A stretch of DNA of 64,000 nt, from NCBI RefSeq assembly GCF_030272615.1, contig NC_081413.1, positions 335,706,302 to 335,770,301 on the forward strand. Reading direction: 5' to 3'. The notes beneath the pieces are model-generated. The model was not told where the DNA came from. It saw nothing but the letters and a program-made list of their open reading frames with translations, and did no database searches. The position numbers were made by a program, and so were the translations under genes. Positions 24,287 through 37,010 of this stretch are shown here, one piece after another. Numbering within the stretch: the stretch's first letter is position 1; every line of letters starts with the position of its first letter. Origin of the DNA: Cryptomeria japonica (Eukaryota > Streptophyta > Pinopsida > Cupressales > Cupressaceae).

Positions 24287-27200
24287 TGTAATGCCCCGCC
24301 AGGAAACCCCGAAGGGATTAAGCCATAACACAAGAATAGAGTGCAAAATTTTTATTTTTATTTTTTTTTAAAAGTTACAACACAAAGATGCAACAAGATA
24401 ACAAAGATTCAGATTACATAGCGGAAGACTTCAACTAACCCTAAAGAGTTTCCCAATGAGATTACTTAAATATCACAATTCACTTAACTCACACAATTAA
24501 TCCAATAAGCTAACTATCTTAATAACGAGATAATTCATAATCAGGATAATTTTCTTTCAAAAGATGGAAATATAAATCACAACAAAGATTCATCCATTAA
24601 GATCCATTCATAATCTTCATTCAAGCTTTTCATTTAAAATTACAAACCATACATCTAATATTCTAATACACTAGGATTTCATCATAACATAAGAGATCTT
24701 TCCAAGCATATTTAAATTCCTTAACAACAACTGAGTATAATTCATTACTCTAAGTTACATTCTTTTCATATACCAACTTATTGCATTTTAAAAGACGATT
24801 GCATACTAGCATCTACGATAATCTCATCTAAAACACTTACGCATTCGATCAACATGGCATTCCATAAAGAACTGAATATAAGCATTTATAATTAATTCCA
24901 TTTATCCACTTAACCATTCTAACATAAGCTAAACATACATGATAAAGCTGAATAAAGGAACATAAGAGAATACATCACATGACACCATAATGATCTCGGA
25001 GTTCACCCCTAAAGGGCTACATCTCCGGGTCTGCTCAACTGCAAGACCCCCTCTGATAAAATAATAAGGTTAAGAGTACAAGAGGTTACACTATACAATC
25101 CAGCCATCAAGGCGATACATAACAATATACAAACGACCACATCGGTCCATAATACATAAACGATCCCTGAAAAGAACAGGATCCAGCTGAACATAATCAA
25201 AGCTAAAACAAAGGTCCAGAAGAACATCCATAAAACTGATCCATCACCATCCAAGGTCAAACATGAAGCCGACACTCAAAAGGCAGAGACAAAAGGACGA
25301 CTCACAGAGATACTCCTAACAGGACAAAACGACAACACACTAGCGAACGTAGGGACAAGTGTCATCACCCAACCTGGTATGGATACCATGGCAAGTCTTC
25401 ATAGGTCCTAGCCCCATACACTGGGTCACCCTGGCAACCTAATCCGAGCTTCCGGCCCATCCAAGCCTCATGTGGACCCACACATCCTCTCGCGAAGACA
25501 AGGAAGATGGTTTGCCATTTCAGGCCTTCTCACAGCATGTCGAATCTATGATAGCACTCGTCTCATGTGTGAGGCACATTTATCTTATTTAGAGATTACA
25601 TTCTAATCTATTTAGGTTATCACTTATTAGACTCACTTTCGACGGGTTTCCCAGCAGCCACTTTGGGCGCGGCCCCCAATCGAAAGCCACTTTCCCATAC
25701 GACACTAGACTAAACTCAGACGAACTCAAAACCAAGGAATACACATGGTCAGATGAACGGAGTTCAAGAAGGAGAAACAATCATCTGGTCAAATACGACT
25801 CAAGGATGAACACTTACTGACGGTACTCTAACTAGAGACCTGACAACTAAGGTCAACCAGGAATCATCATTCGACTCACACACAAGGAGGATATGACCAA
25901 CTATGACAACATCACAATACAACAGTCAACTCGGAATCGAGGACTGAAACAGGTACACCAAATCATTTCATACGACAGGGTCCTACTAAACAAGCAAAAC
26001 ATGCCATTTCATAATTAAAGGCGAATATAGAAATTAAAATCGCAAGGCAGTAATCAGAAAGACAATATTTCCTCAAATTGATTTAAACATTAAAATCGAT
26101 CAAGTTTTCTACAAGATCTAAATCAGCTTACAGTTATCTACCTCAACTAGGGCTAAGTTATTCTTGGTTTTCTAACTCCTAAGGTTCAAAGCATCGGACA
26201 GGCAAATAAAGCCATAAAGAGTTTTTAAACCAATTTCATATTAATAAAACTCAGACAACCTTTAATCAATAAAATAAGATATTTAAATCTCTAATTAAAA
26301 CATCACTGACATAATGGTCTAAAACCGACCTCTACAGTTTCTTACTTTTCAATTTCCAGATACATTATACGGGTTACGGAAATAAAAATGCAGAAAGAGA
26401 ATCTAAATGGAGATAATCATTTCCAATAACATAATATTCTATTTCGTTTTTAAACAATACCACCTCAATTAGCCAACTTCCCTAATCAGCTAGCAGGTAA
26501 GATCTAGATCCATTAATCCAAGATCAATAGGAAAATAAACAACAATGTTCCATTGCGAAAATTCACATTTGAAGAACTTAATTAGAAAGAAGGCGTAAAT
26601 CACAAAATGAAGTTGAAAACAATTAGCCTATAACTCCATTATAAAGTTAATCACTACCAACTAACATTTGTCAAGTTTAATGCCTCCTTAATCAAAATTA
26701 AGAACTAACTAACACTAACATTACACTAATATTCAACATATTATAAGCCCCCCCTTTTTTTTTGAATGGGAAAACAAAATACATTAAAAGGAAAACCCAT
26801 TTATAAACCACGATTTACAACATTTGAAAACGCACAAAAAAACGCATTGAAAACGCATTAAAAAAAAATGCATTTTAAAAACATTAGGGCGAGCGAGCTG
26901 GGAAGGGCCGTGCCCTAACCCTAGCGCAGCGCCGCTCAACACAGCCCAGGCGGCGGCGCCCTGCAGTGCCTGCAGGTCCGCGGCGCCCTGTGACCACCGC
27001 GGCCCTGCGGCCACCGCAATGTGCCGCGGCCAGAGGCGGGCTGCGAGCGCAAGAAGAGAACGCAGGCGGAGAAGGGGGGAAATGCGCGGGGGAGCGGTGG
27101 ACGTGCGGGGGAGGGGAGAGGGAGCGGGTGGAGCTCCGCTCCCCGCCTCCCATCCCCTAAATGCAGCCCAAAACAATAAACAATACGCCCAGATTTGGTA

Positions 27201-28601
27201 ACGAGCGATTGGAACTTTCTTCGAACACACACACAGTTCGGCATTTTATATTATTTTGATAATTAAAACACACAGTCCGAACTTCATCAACGTCCCTCAC
27301 AAAATTGGTAATGAATATAAATTTCGATTTACTGTGAGTTCGGTTTATATGAACTGGGTTTGATGTCAAATTTTCTTGGTGGTTTTCTCAACCATAACAA
27401 CACCCAAGGGTTTTAAACGCCCAAAACAAAGAGGAATTAACAGCAGCTCAAAAACACTTCCAGCCAAGCTGGTAAATTTACCAAAACAAATCATAAGCAT
27501 GGCATTCGAAGGAGAATCTAAAATCAGATAAAACCCCCATTTTCATTTTAAACAAAAACTAGAAATGAGAGTCAAATCCTACCTGATCTCGCGTTCCTGG
27601 CAAGATCTGTTGAGAGTCCAAATCTCCAGCTCCCAAATCCTTCCTTCTCCATCCAAAATCCTCCAATTTCATCTCCAAAATCTTCCCCTAAAATGTCCAT
27701 TTTTTTTCCATTCTCCATTTTTCCCCAAATTTGGGTTATATGGAAGAGTTGACCCAAAAATTCCATTTTTGGAATTAAAACTTTTATTTACAAATAATAC
27801 TCAAAATTTAATTCTTTTCTATTTATAACAACAAAATAACTTGCTTTTCAATCCAATAATCGATTTTCTCATTTAAACAAATTTAGCCATTCTAATTTCA
27901 GAAGCCAACCGAATGCAATTACGTCTATTGCGATTAAATACCAAACTTTCTTTTTCAACAACATAAATACGATGCATTAAATATTCCAAATCAATCATTA
28001 AATCAAATTTGCTTCCAATTTAAAATAGGCAATTCATTAACAACGAAAATCGCATAACGAATACCCGATTAATTTAATCCATTAATCTTAAAAGCACAAA
28101 CGCATAAATAATCAAGATAATTACTAAGGACTAATTAACCAATTTAACCATGCACATCAAGCACGCAAACCGAGAAGGTCAACCAAACAGGCGACTCGCA
28201 AACCCAAACCAACAAGGGATACCGACGACGACTGACGATGCTCACTTGAGCACGACTAAGGTCGACTAGGGTCTTACGACCACCTAATCCAACTCTAAGG
28301 ATTAAAAAGGTACACTCAACCCTGCAATCCAGGTGAAGACGAACTTCGCACTCATGCGACTTTGTACCTGAAATCTCCTGCAACCAAAGATCATACATGC
28401 ATACATATATAATAACTTAATGAAAACGTTAGCTCAATATTGATACCACGAAATAGGTACACTAATCGACTAGCATAAACTAGAGTGAAAACCACATCAA
28501 TAGCTATGCGTTAAATCAAACATCTGACAATAATCATTATATTAAGATAACTAATCAAGATTAAACCAAGGTTAGAGATCGATTACGGTAGGGGTACTAC
28601 A
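24287..28601 (-). repeat. 5' LTR of the inner LARD
   Basis: 4,315 bp, the twin of 16196-20510, next to the primer site and therefore the promoter-bearing copy. It contains a GC-rich island at 26885-27167 with several transitions relative to the other copy. Confidence 0.92.
26885..27167. other. GC-rich island, second copy
   Basis: Counterpart of 18790-19076. The two differ at about ten sites, mostly C/T or G/A changes in CG words, as expected for methylated CpG decay. Confidence 0.75.
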
Positions 28602-28606
28602 TATTT
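28602..28606. repeat. Target-site duplication TATTT, right copy
   Basis: Matches 16191-16195 and marks the right edge of the inner LARD. Confidence 0.95.
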
Positions 28607-29155
28607 TAATTACAATGTAGGAACTCATTTAGTTATTTATGTTTTATTCTAAATAAATGAAGTTAATCTTCTTAGCAATACTTTAACTATAATGGGTGAA
28701 CTCATTTATTATTTACATTTCAATCTAAATGAATGATCTTCACCTCATTAACTATATTTTAACTATAACAAATGAACCCATTTGGTTATGCACATCTTAA
28801 CCTTTATAAATGAACTTTGATATATTTTCTATAATGTATCTAAAATGGATGAACGTGTCCTATCATTTATTATTTTAATTCACCGAACAAATTATATCCA
28901 TGTCTTAAGTAATAATATGTAATTAAGATGTCCTGCTTGATTGGATCAAATGTCGCGAGTTGAGTTAGGTGTTAAGTTATGTAATCACGTTGGGAAACTC
29001 TTTAGGTTCGTTTAGTCTTCCGCTATGTTATCTAAGCATTAGATAACTCCAATGTATCTTAATGATGTGTCTTATTATAAAATATATATATATATTTAAA
29101 CTCTAGTGGAGTGTTTGAGCTTTATCCCTTCGGAGTTTCCTGGCCGGGCATTACA
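28607..29155 (+). repeat. 5' LTR of the outer LARD, part 2
   Basis: The LTR resumes with taattacaatgtagg, collinear with 36430 onward in the 3' copy, and ends CCGGGCATTACA at 29155. Parts 1 and 2 total 3,934 bp. The (TA)n tract near 29085 is much shorter than in the 3' LTR. Confidence 0.88.
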
Positions 29156-29157
29156 TT

Positions 29158-29171
29158 TGGTATCAGAGCCC
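29158..29171 (+). promoter_or_regulatory. Primer-binding site of the outer LARD, initiator-Met tRNA
   Basis: TGGTATCAGAGCCC lies two bases after the 5' LTR. It matches the initiator-Met tRNA 3' end and the inner element's site. Confidence 0.93.
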
Positions 29172-32100
29172 ATGTTGCAACACTGGGATCTCTGGTTTCG
29201 CTTGTGCCCTTAGTTGGTGTGAGGTGTATCTACCTTATGTTGTATGCTTGTCCCCCTTGATGTGTGAGTGTGATTGAACAAACCCTATTTTTTTGTAATG
29301 TGTGTGTTCACACCTTGTTTTCACCTTCTTGATGTGGGTGTTTTGGAATGATTATATGTGCTTTGTCTTCTTATTGAGGTCTTGGTCTATGATTTCTCTT
29401 ATTCTGAAAGAGAGTCATCTATACTTTCATTCTTGATTTGTTTTACTCTTTTGACTAATCCATCTGGGTTGGTTGGTATTGTCTTGAATCTAAAAGTACG
29501 AAATGTGTTTGTTATGGTTATGATCTATCTTAGTGTTGTCCACTTGAAGGACTAGTATGGCAAATATTAAATGCTTACTATGTAGTAAAATGAATGATTA
29601 TCACCCTTCCTCCTCTCTCTCTCTAGAAATTTAAAATTCTTGTTATATGTGTAACTATCCCTTAAATGTGAGTTTTCTTTTTGCAAGAGAAAGGTTGTGA
29701 CTCCTTGAACCCTTGTGTGAGCCTTATGACACTTATGTGCTTTAGATAATAAAAGGAATATGGGTTTGAAAGTTCATATTGGTTATTGAGGGAAAAATGT
29801 ATGTTTACATTAGAGAACTCTCCATGTGCATTGTAGGAGTAACATAATTAAATGCTATCTTAAGTAATGTGCATTACTGTGCATATAGTTGTTATGTAAA
29901 ACCTACCTTGTATGCAAAGGAAGTATCAAAAGGGGACATGTTATAGTAGCTTCGAGAGTGTGTTAATGTGTTCCATGAAAGATTGTTTTATGTGTTTCAT
30001 TAAACCAGTTTGTTTGAGGACCTATTTTAGCAATGCTCCATTTAACTTGCCTTTGGATATAGATAATTGCCTTATTGTGTTTAGAAGGTGCGAATGAAAG
30101 ATTTGTTTGATGTGTATGCATTAATGTGTATTATTTAGTTGATAGCTCCTCATTTACCTTCTTGTCATATTTGATTTTCAATGATAGGTAGCAGATTTGG
30201 ATATGTTTTTGTATTAAATTAAGAATAGTGAGTGTTCTCAAGAGGTCTTGTATTACCGAAAGATTGTCTGTCTTGATTTCTTGTTCGGAAAACTAGAACA
30301 TTCTATTGCAACCATAATAATTGGAAATGTCATGTTAGGTTGATTTGGCATCCTCCTAAAAAGATAGCGAAATGAAAACCGTGCAACTAAAATGATAGAC
30401 ATAGTGATAAATTTTAGATATATGGTTTGATCTTGTCAATCTTGTGCCTTTGTAGGAAATAGTTTGATTATCAAACTCTCTTTCCCTTTTCTTTTCTTAA
30501 ATCATAAGATTTTTAGAAAAGCTACTAAGGATGCATTGATTTAAAATGAATTTTTTTTATAACGCATATGAAATTGTATGTTTTCTTTTGGCTTCTAATT
30601 GAAAGATGGAAGTTTTTCACTTTGGAAAAGAAAGTTGCATAGTTATTAATGTGAATATAAATGCTTAGTAGAATTAGAGAAGGATATAGGAATGGCGATT
30701 ATTTCCTTATGCAATTTTGAATTGTTAAGAATTTTAGTACTTGCATCTAGGATAAACTTGATTCAGTAATTCATGTGGAAAGCAAAATTAAAACCTTCCC
30801 TGAGTAGATGATAGTGTACTAAAAAAGTACTCCCTGTAAATGTGACTAAACCAGTAATGGTGCTATTCCTTGTGTGTTTTAAGAAACCCATGCTTGCTAT
30901 GTGTGCCCATGGGATGTTGAAGTAATCAACCATGGAGGATATGTTTTCTTATGAGTATGGAAAACCATACTGATTATGTGATGTTGCTTAAATGTTTCCT
31001 TATTAAGTGCCAACCCACGGGTTGTTGATAAGTCAGTATGTGAAGGGGTAGTAGTAGATTTCACCATTCCTTGAAAAGTATGGAATGACGTACAAGTAAT
31101 GTCGACATGAAGCTACCTTAGCTTCCCTATTTTGAGGAAGAATATAGTTTTGTAATGAAACTGTATTATAGGTGTACTCAATACTTCCCCTTGTGATGAA
31201 TCGATGTATAAGGTTCATGTGTGCCAGCCTATTCCTATCCTTTATTTGAGCATAACTGATGACAGTTCTTGAGCATAATGATGGGTTTTATTGAAGCATC
31301 TTTTGCCTTGTCTTCATGAGAGGCATGTTATTTTTCACATGAGATGCCAATTGACTAGTGTTGGTAGACTTGTGGGTAGACCATAGCCATGTATACCTCT
31401 GGCTTACGGTGAGTATCTTGAGAGGTATGTCACTATGCGGGGTGTGACCTGCGTGTGCCTTTTTCTGCGAGGTACATTGCCATGCGGGATACGTCCATTG
31501 TGTGCCCTTTCTGCTTGGAGTATTACCATGTCGTGCTAAGACACGATGTGAGATGTAGTAGACATTGCCATGTTGCCTACTGACAAGTTTAGGGTAGAGC
31601 CATGCCGCGTGATGACGTGATGCGGGGTGATGTTGAGGTGCACACCGCCATGCCATGCAAATGTGTGACTAGGCCACACCACATGATGAGCTACTGCGAT
31701 AGCTAGATGATTGTTCCTTCCTTCCTCGTTGGTGGCTAGTTGCTAGTCACATAGTGATGTAATGTGCACTTATGATTTTTCTTTTATTATTTATTTATTT
31801 ATTTGTTTCCTTGTGGGCCAGCAATTTATTTTGCTTTGACCTTGAAGGTTTAGCCACGATCTTGCGATCTTTTGCTTACTTGATTTGATGTTGCAATTCT
31901 GAAATTATTTTCTTGTCTTACTGTTGGAATGTAAATTCCTCTCCAAGAACGTAGGAGATGGTCTTGGTTGAGTGTATACAAGGAAGTAGACGTAGGGAAC
32001 CTTGAGGATGGGGGTATGTGAGGCGGTGAGCCAACTAGGACCCACTACCTACCTATGAGTGGTGACTATCTCTTGGAGGCTAAACACCTTACCCAACAAG

Positions 32101-32865
32101 GGATGTTCACGAGGGTCTTGTATGGAAGGTAGCACTGCTATGGTGTGCCCTAGCACCATCAAGCCCTGGAGTGAGATGTTGGATATTTATGATCATGTTA
32201 TTTGTTCTGAGATCATGCATAGAGATGTTGATTGTGCATGTTATGCTTGACCAAGCATTAGACATGCTCACATGTGGCCTTTTGTGTTGTGCAATCCAGT
32301 TATGTGGATGGTTATTATGTGTAATCGTGGATTAAATGGTGCTAACTTGTCACTATGTTATGGGACATAGTCATTAGAAAAGTTCTTATATACCTGGAAA
32401 GTGTAAACAATTGAGTTATTTGCGTTGCTTTTATTTGTTGAAAGTTAACTTGGTTGTAGAAATTGATATTTGAAGCTAGTTCTATGCGATAAAGTTTGTT
32501 AAAAAAAAAAAGGATGAATTGGTAAAAGAAATTGGTCTTGATGGCACGTTTTCTTGTCCTGTTTGGTAGATGAGTATGGTAATTGTTGTTTACCTCTTTT
32601 AATGCCTTGATTGGTGTAATGAAAGGAAGAAAATTATTGTTTCTCTGCTATGATTGTGGATAATTCCTAGAATATTTTAAGAAGTGTATGGTTTTAGATA
32701 TATCGCGCCAATGGATAATGACATTCATAAAGGTTTTAGTAATAATGTTTCATTTATTTACGAAAAGATTCATATGTGCAGATTTATAATTGTTAAATGA
32801 CTTTCAGGGCTAATGCGTGTTGTATGATTCCGCTTAGCCTTACGACTTCTGGGAGTAAGTCGGAG
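29172..32865 (+). other. Non-coding interior of the outer LARD
   Basis: About 3.7 kb without a coding frame of note; the longest frames are under 125 codons and lack known motifs. It is homologous over its length to the inner element's interior (reverse orientation). A CATG-rich block lies at about 31400-31690. Confidence 0.8.
31400..31690 (+). repeat. CATG-rich degenerate repeat block, outer element
   Basis: ccatgc, atgcggg and gtgatg words recur at 25-40-bp spacing; it is the counterpart of 21770-22050 in reverse. Conservation between two elements with no coding role points to structure or packaging function (inference). Confidence 0.6.
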
Positions 32866-32881
32866 CCTAGGGGGGGAGAAA
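32866..32881 (+). promoter_or_regulatory. Polypurine tract of the outer LARD
   Basis: CCTAGGGGGGGAGAAA directly precedes the 3' LTR start TGTAGTGCCC at 32882. Confidence 0.93.
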
Positions 32882-34703
32882 TGTAGTGCCCTACCCTAGT
32901 CAGCCTTGTACAACCGGTTTGACTTTGGTTGACTTTTCCTATGAGGCATTCTCGAATGGTTAAATTACCATTATGTAATGCTATAGATTAGATATATGAA
33001 TATTGTGCATACCTGTTATTGTGCTTTCACATCGATTCTTGTGTAAGTTTAATTGTTTCCCTAATTCTTGCTATAAATCTCGAGCTAACACCTTCATTGA
33101 ATATGTATATATATGTATGCTTGCATGACTCATCATTGCAGGAGAATTGCAGGTACAATACCACCTAGGTGCGAGGTTCGTCTCCATCAGGATTCACAGG
33201 GTTGAGTATACCTTTTTCATATTTAGAATTTGGATTAGGTGGTCATAAAACCCTCGTCTTGCCTTAGCCATAATCAAGTGAGCGTCGTGTGTGGTTCGTC
33301 GGGTTCCTTTTTCGTTTGGTTGGCTTTCTTGGATTGCGTGTTTTGTGTGTGTGGTTAAGTTGAGTGATTAATCCTTTTTATTTTTATTTTATTTGATTAA
33401 GTTATGTTTATGCATTAAAAATTAAGAGACTAAATTAAATTGGTTTCCTTTATGCGATTAATCATTATTTAAAATTGCTCAATGCAAATTAGTAGCTAGT
33501 TTAAATTAAATGGTAAATTTTAATGAATTAATTTAGTTAGTTATTCTTTTGGAAAGCAAAGATTTAAATTAATTTGAAATAGAATTAATTTAAACTCTTG
33601 CCTTTTAAAAATAGAAAGGTTGATTTTAGTTATTTAAAGAAAATCAATTTTAATTAGAAAAGCAAGTTAATATATATTTGATAAAGTGTGAAAGATTAAT
33701 TTGAGGATTTTATTTTAATTAAAAATATTTTACCCTCATTATATTTTGGAATATAAAGGTTAATTTTATTAAAATAGAGAAAATTAGAAATTAAATGAGG
33801 AAGAGGCATTTTGATTTTTTGAAATTAGAAATAAATTGTGTAAAAGTATTGTTATTTTAGAAATGAGATTTTTGGTCAAAAAAAAAAAAAACTTTGCATT
33901 TAACCTAGGGTTTGGAAAAGATTGGGGGGATTTTTTTTTAGAGAGTTATTTTTTTTGGAATGGAAAAAGTTTGGATTCTTTTTGGAGGAGAAATTTGCAT
34001 ACAAATTTTGGGGGGTTTTGATTTGCTTGAAGAATTTGGGATGGCTCTTCTACAATTTGTCTTCCAGGAAAGCATTTACAGGTTGGTTGATTTGGATTTT
34101 GATTTGGTATTGTTGAATTTTGAAACTCTCTAAATTCTCTCTTGTTTGATAGTTAGTTTGTCTGATTGGAAATGAAATCTTCATTTTCCTTTTTAAATTT
34201 ATGTTTCAATTTGTGAGTAAATTTCTTTTTTGTATGGATATGCTGTCAAAATTTAGTTATTTTGGTTTAAAAATTCTTCCCTGGCATGTTGTTATGCTAC
34301 GAAATTTTGTTTTTTGTTCCAGAATGAAACCCCTGTAGAAGTTTTTATTATGCTGTTTTAGAATGTCAACAATATCTCCAAATTTACAAACTGGGTTTCT
34401 ACGAAATATTTTGGGGTTCTTCATGACTTTGCATTATAACTTATGTATAAATTTCATAAAAATCAAGTTCTGGGTTTTTGAGAAATGATAGAAAATGTTG
34501 TTTTAGAATGTCAACAATATCTCCAAATTTACAAACTCAGTTTCTACGAAATTTTTTGGGATTCTTTGTGACTTTGCATTATAACTTCTCTATAAATTTT
34601 GTAAAAATAAAGTTCTAGGTTTTTGAGAAATGACAGAAACCGTGTGACTGTTAAAACAAATTTTTTTATTAAATTTAAATTTTGAATTTTTTTAAAATAA
34701 AAT

Positions 34704-34891
34704 GTTTTTTTTTATTTTTTTGATCGGTAAGAGGCCGAGGCCAAAAAATTTGATTAATTATTTGAAATTTACATTGCTCCACTCGTGCGGGTGCCGATAG
34801 GAAAGAGTGGAGGCAAGAAAACCTCCAGCCTTGCCTGGGACCGTAGTCCAGCTAGTATTAACTTAATACAATAAATTCCAAATTTTGATAC
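34704..34891 (-). mobile_element. 188-bp SINE-like or truncated LINE insertion
   Basis: It is absent from the 5' LTR at the matching point (about 14665). It is flanked by AAATAAAAT at 34695-34703 and 34892-34900. On the + strand it begins with a T-rich run followed by GATCGGTAA, so on the minus strand it ends TTACCGATC plus an A-rich tail, a 3' end seen on plant LINEs and related SINEs (established knowledge, recalled). The 5' part contains a GC-rich hairpin-like stretch (ggaggcaagaaaacctcc). No clear tRNA-like box A/B was confirmed. Confidence 0.7.
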
Positions 34892-36900
34892 AAATAAAAT
34901 ATATTTTTTTTATTAAAATTTAATTAATACATTTTATTAGTTATATATTAATTATTAATTATTAATTAATGTATAGTTTTAAATATATGTTAATTGTGAT
35001 AATTCTATATTAATATATAGTAATAAGTATATATTAATTACAGATTTCTGATTGGTGTATACTTTCAAATGCATATTAATTATTGTTTAGTCATTAATTT
35101 ATTAATTTGGGTATATATATATAGAGAGAGAGAGAGAGAGATATACTAATTAATATCTTTAGATCGTATATTTGTTTTAATATAAGCAAGGGAAATTATA
35201 ATTCAATGGGGAAAAGTTTAACTATTTCTTTTGTTCCTTTATATGTATATTTCCATTTTTTTTGGAAAGTATATGTTGGTTTTGGGAGATATGAGAGTGG
35301 TTTATTTATTTCGAAAAAGAATAAGAATGATGATTTATTTTGAAAATGAATATCATATAGTAGTTGATTAATCTAAATATTTGATTTTATATCATTAGGT
35401 GTTCTACGTAAAGAATATTTATGTTAATGTGAATTTGGTTTAAAACTCATGACGTAGTAATTATGTTATGTTATGATGCATATGAATTTAGTGAGTTAGA
35501 AAACCAAGAACGACATGTACCTAGATGAGGTAGATAACTGCAATCAAACTTAGAACATTTAGAAGACTTGATCGACATTTAATGTTTAAATCAATTTGGA
35601 AAAGATTGTATCTTTTGGTTATTACCTATGGCAAGTTTAAATTATGTATTCACTTTTTTTTAATGAATGGCAAGGCCTTGATATGCTTGTTTGGACCTTG
35701 TCGTCTCGTTGGTTTGTGGTTGGCCATAGTGGGTCAAATCCCTAGTTAGGGTACCATCAGACAAGAGACCTATGTAATTGCTTCTAATATGCTCAGTTGG
35801 ACCCATTTCTATGTAGGGATCATTTAGGATTTATTGTTCGAAGTGGCCGTTTGTATATTGGTTGTGCTCGCCTAAAAGGCAGGAATGTAAATGATGAGAA
35901 ACTATGTAACTATAACTTAATTAATTGCCAGAGGGGTCTTGCAGCTGAGCAGACCTGAAGATGTAGCCCTCTAGGGCTGAACTTCGAGATCATTTTTGTG
36001 TTATGTGATGCTTTTGTCTCACATGTTTCATGGATAGTGCTAGCATGTATGGACAATAGTTTGATAGAATGTATAAGTGGATTGGATAAGATTTATCGTA
36101 ATGCATGTATGTAGTCATCTTTTAATGCAATAAATGGATCATGAAGGAATGTATTCTGTTAATGTTAATGAAAATAAGTAAGCATGGAAAGAACTCATTA
36201 GTTATGATGAAATTATAGTACATTTTGGAACAAGATGCATGGCATGTGTTAGTGTAAACTTGAATGCAATGAATGGATTAAAAGTTATTGGATGAACTCA
36301 TCATAATTCCTAAATTGTAATTCTAATGAATGAACTTCATCATATTAGCTTCATTCTAACTATAATGGATGAACTCATTTAGGTATTTACATTTTAACCT
36401 TAATAAATGAGCTTCATCTTCTTAGAAATATTTTAATTACAATGTAGGAACTCATTTAGTTATTTATGTTTTATTCTAAATTAATGAACTTAATCTTCTT
36501 AGCAATACTTTAACTGTAATGGGTGAACTCATTTATTATTTACATTTCAATCTAAATGAATGATCTTCATCTCATTAACTATATTTTAACGATAACGGAA
36601 GAACCCATTTGGTTATACACATCTTAACCTTTATAAATGAACTTTGATATATTAGCTATAATGTATCTAAAATGGATGAACGTGTCCTATCATTTATTAT
36701 TTTAATTCATCGAACAAATTATAGCCATGTCTTAAGTAATAATATGTAATTAAGATATCTTGCTTGATTGGATCAAATGTCACAAGTTGAGTTAGGTATT
36801 AAGTTATGTAATCACGTTGGGAAACTCTTTAGGTTCATTTAGTCTTCCGCTGTGTTATCTAAGCATTAGATAACTCCAATGTATCTTAATGATGTGTCTT

Positions 36901-36903
<3 letters not shown>

Positions 36904-36952
<49 letters not shown>
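36904..36952. repeat. (TA)n microsatellite
   Basis: About 24 TA units near the end of the outer 3' LTR; the 5' LTR has only a few at 29080-29095. Confidence 0.9.
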
Positions 36953-36953
<1 letters not shown>

Positions 36954-37010
36954 CACTCCATTGGAGTGTTTTAGCTTTATCCCTTCGGGGTTTCTTGGTG
37001 GGGCATTACA

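Larger units (their letters stand above)
16196..28601 (-). mobile_element. Inner LARD-like element, opposite orientation, same or sister family
   Basis: 12,406 bp with two LTRs of 4,315 bp each, TATTT duplications, and primer site and polypurine tract both on the minus strand. Its interior (20511-24286) matches the outer element's interior (29156-32881) in reverse, including the primer site context and a CATG-rich block. LTRs share ends with the outer ones (TGTAGTRCCC...GGGGCATTACA) but differ inside, so it is a sister subfamily. By eye the two LTRs differ at roughly 40-45 positions, about 1 percent. No coding capacity was seen. Confidence 0.9.
12811..37010 (+). mobile_element. Outer LARD-like non-coding LTR retrotransposon
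   Basis: 24,200 bp including a nested element; about 11.8 kb without it. It has terminal TGTAGTGCCC/GGGCATTACA, ACAGG duplications, an initiator-Met primer site at 29158 and a polypurine tract at 32866. LTRs are about 3.93 kb each once the nested insertions are removed, and the interior is about 3.7 kb. I see no coding capacity. This matches the published definition of LARDs (large retrotransposon derivatives: roughly 4.4-kb LTRs, 3.5-kb conserved non-coding interior) described in Triticeae. Replication must depend on proteins from another element. It splits ORF1 of element C. Confidence 0.88.
32882..37010 (+). repeat. 3' LTR of the outer LARD
   Basis: 4,129 bp. Removing the 188-bp insert at 34704-34891 and its 9-bp duplication leaves 3,932 bp, against 3,934 bp for the 5' LTR. 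Differences from the 5' copy are visibly more frequent than between the inner LTRs, consistent with the outer element being older. Confidence 0.9.

Noticed and set aside
26784-27230. 148-codon Arg/Ala/Pro-rich open frame (minus) and overlapping frames on both strands in the GC islands
   Set aside because: Open in several frames at once because the block is GC-rich and stop-poor; it lies inside an LTR and its twin at 18693-19153 is broken differently.
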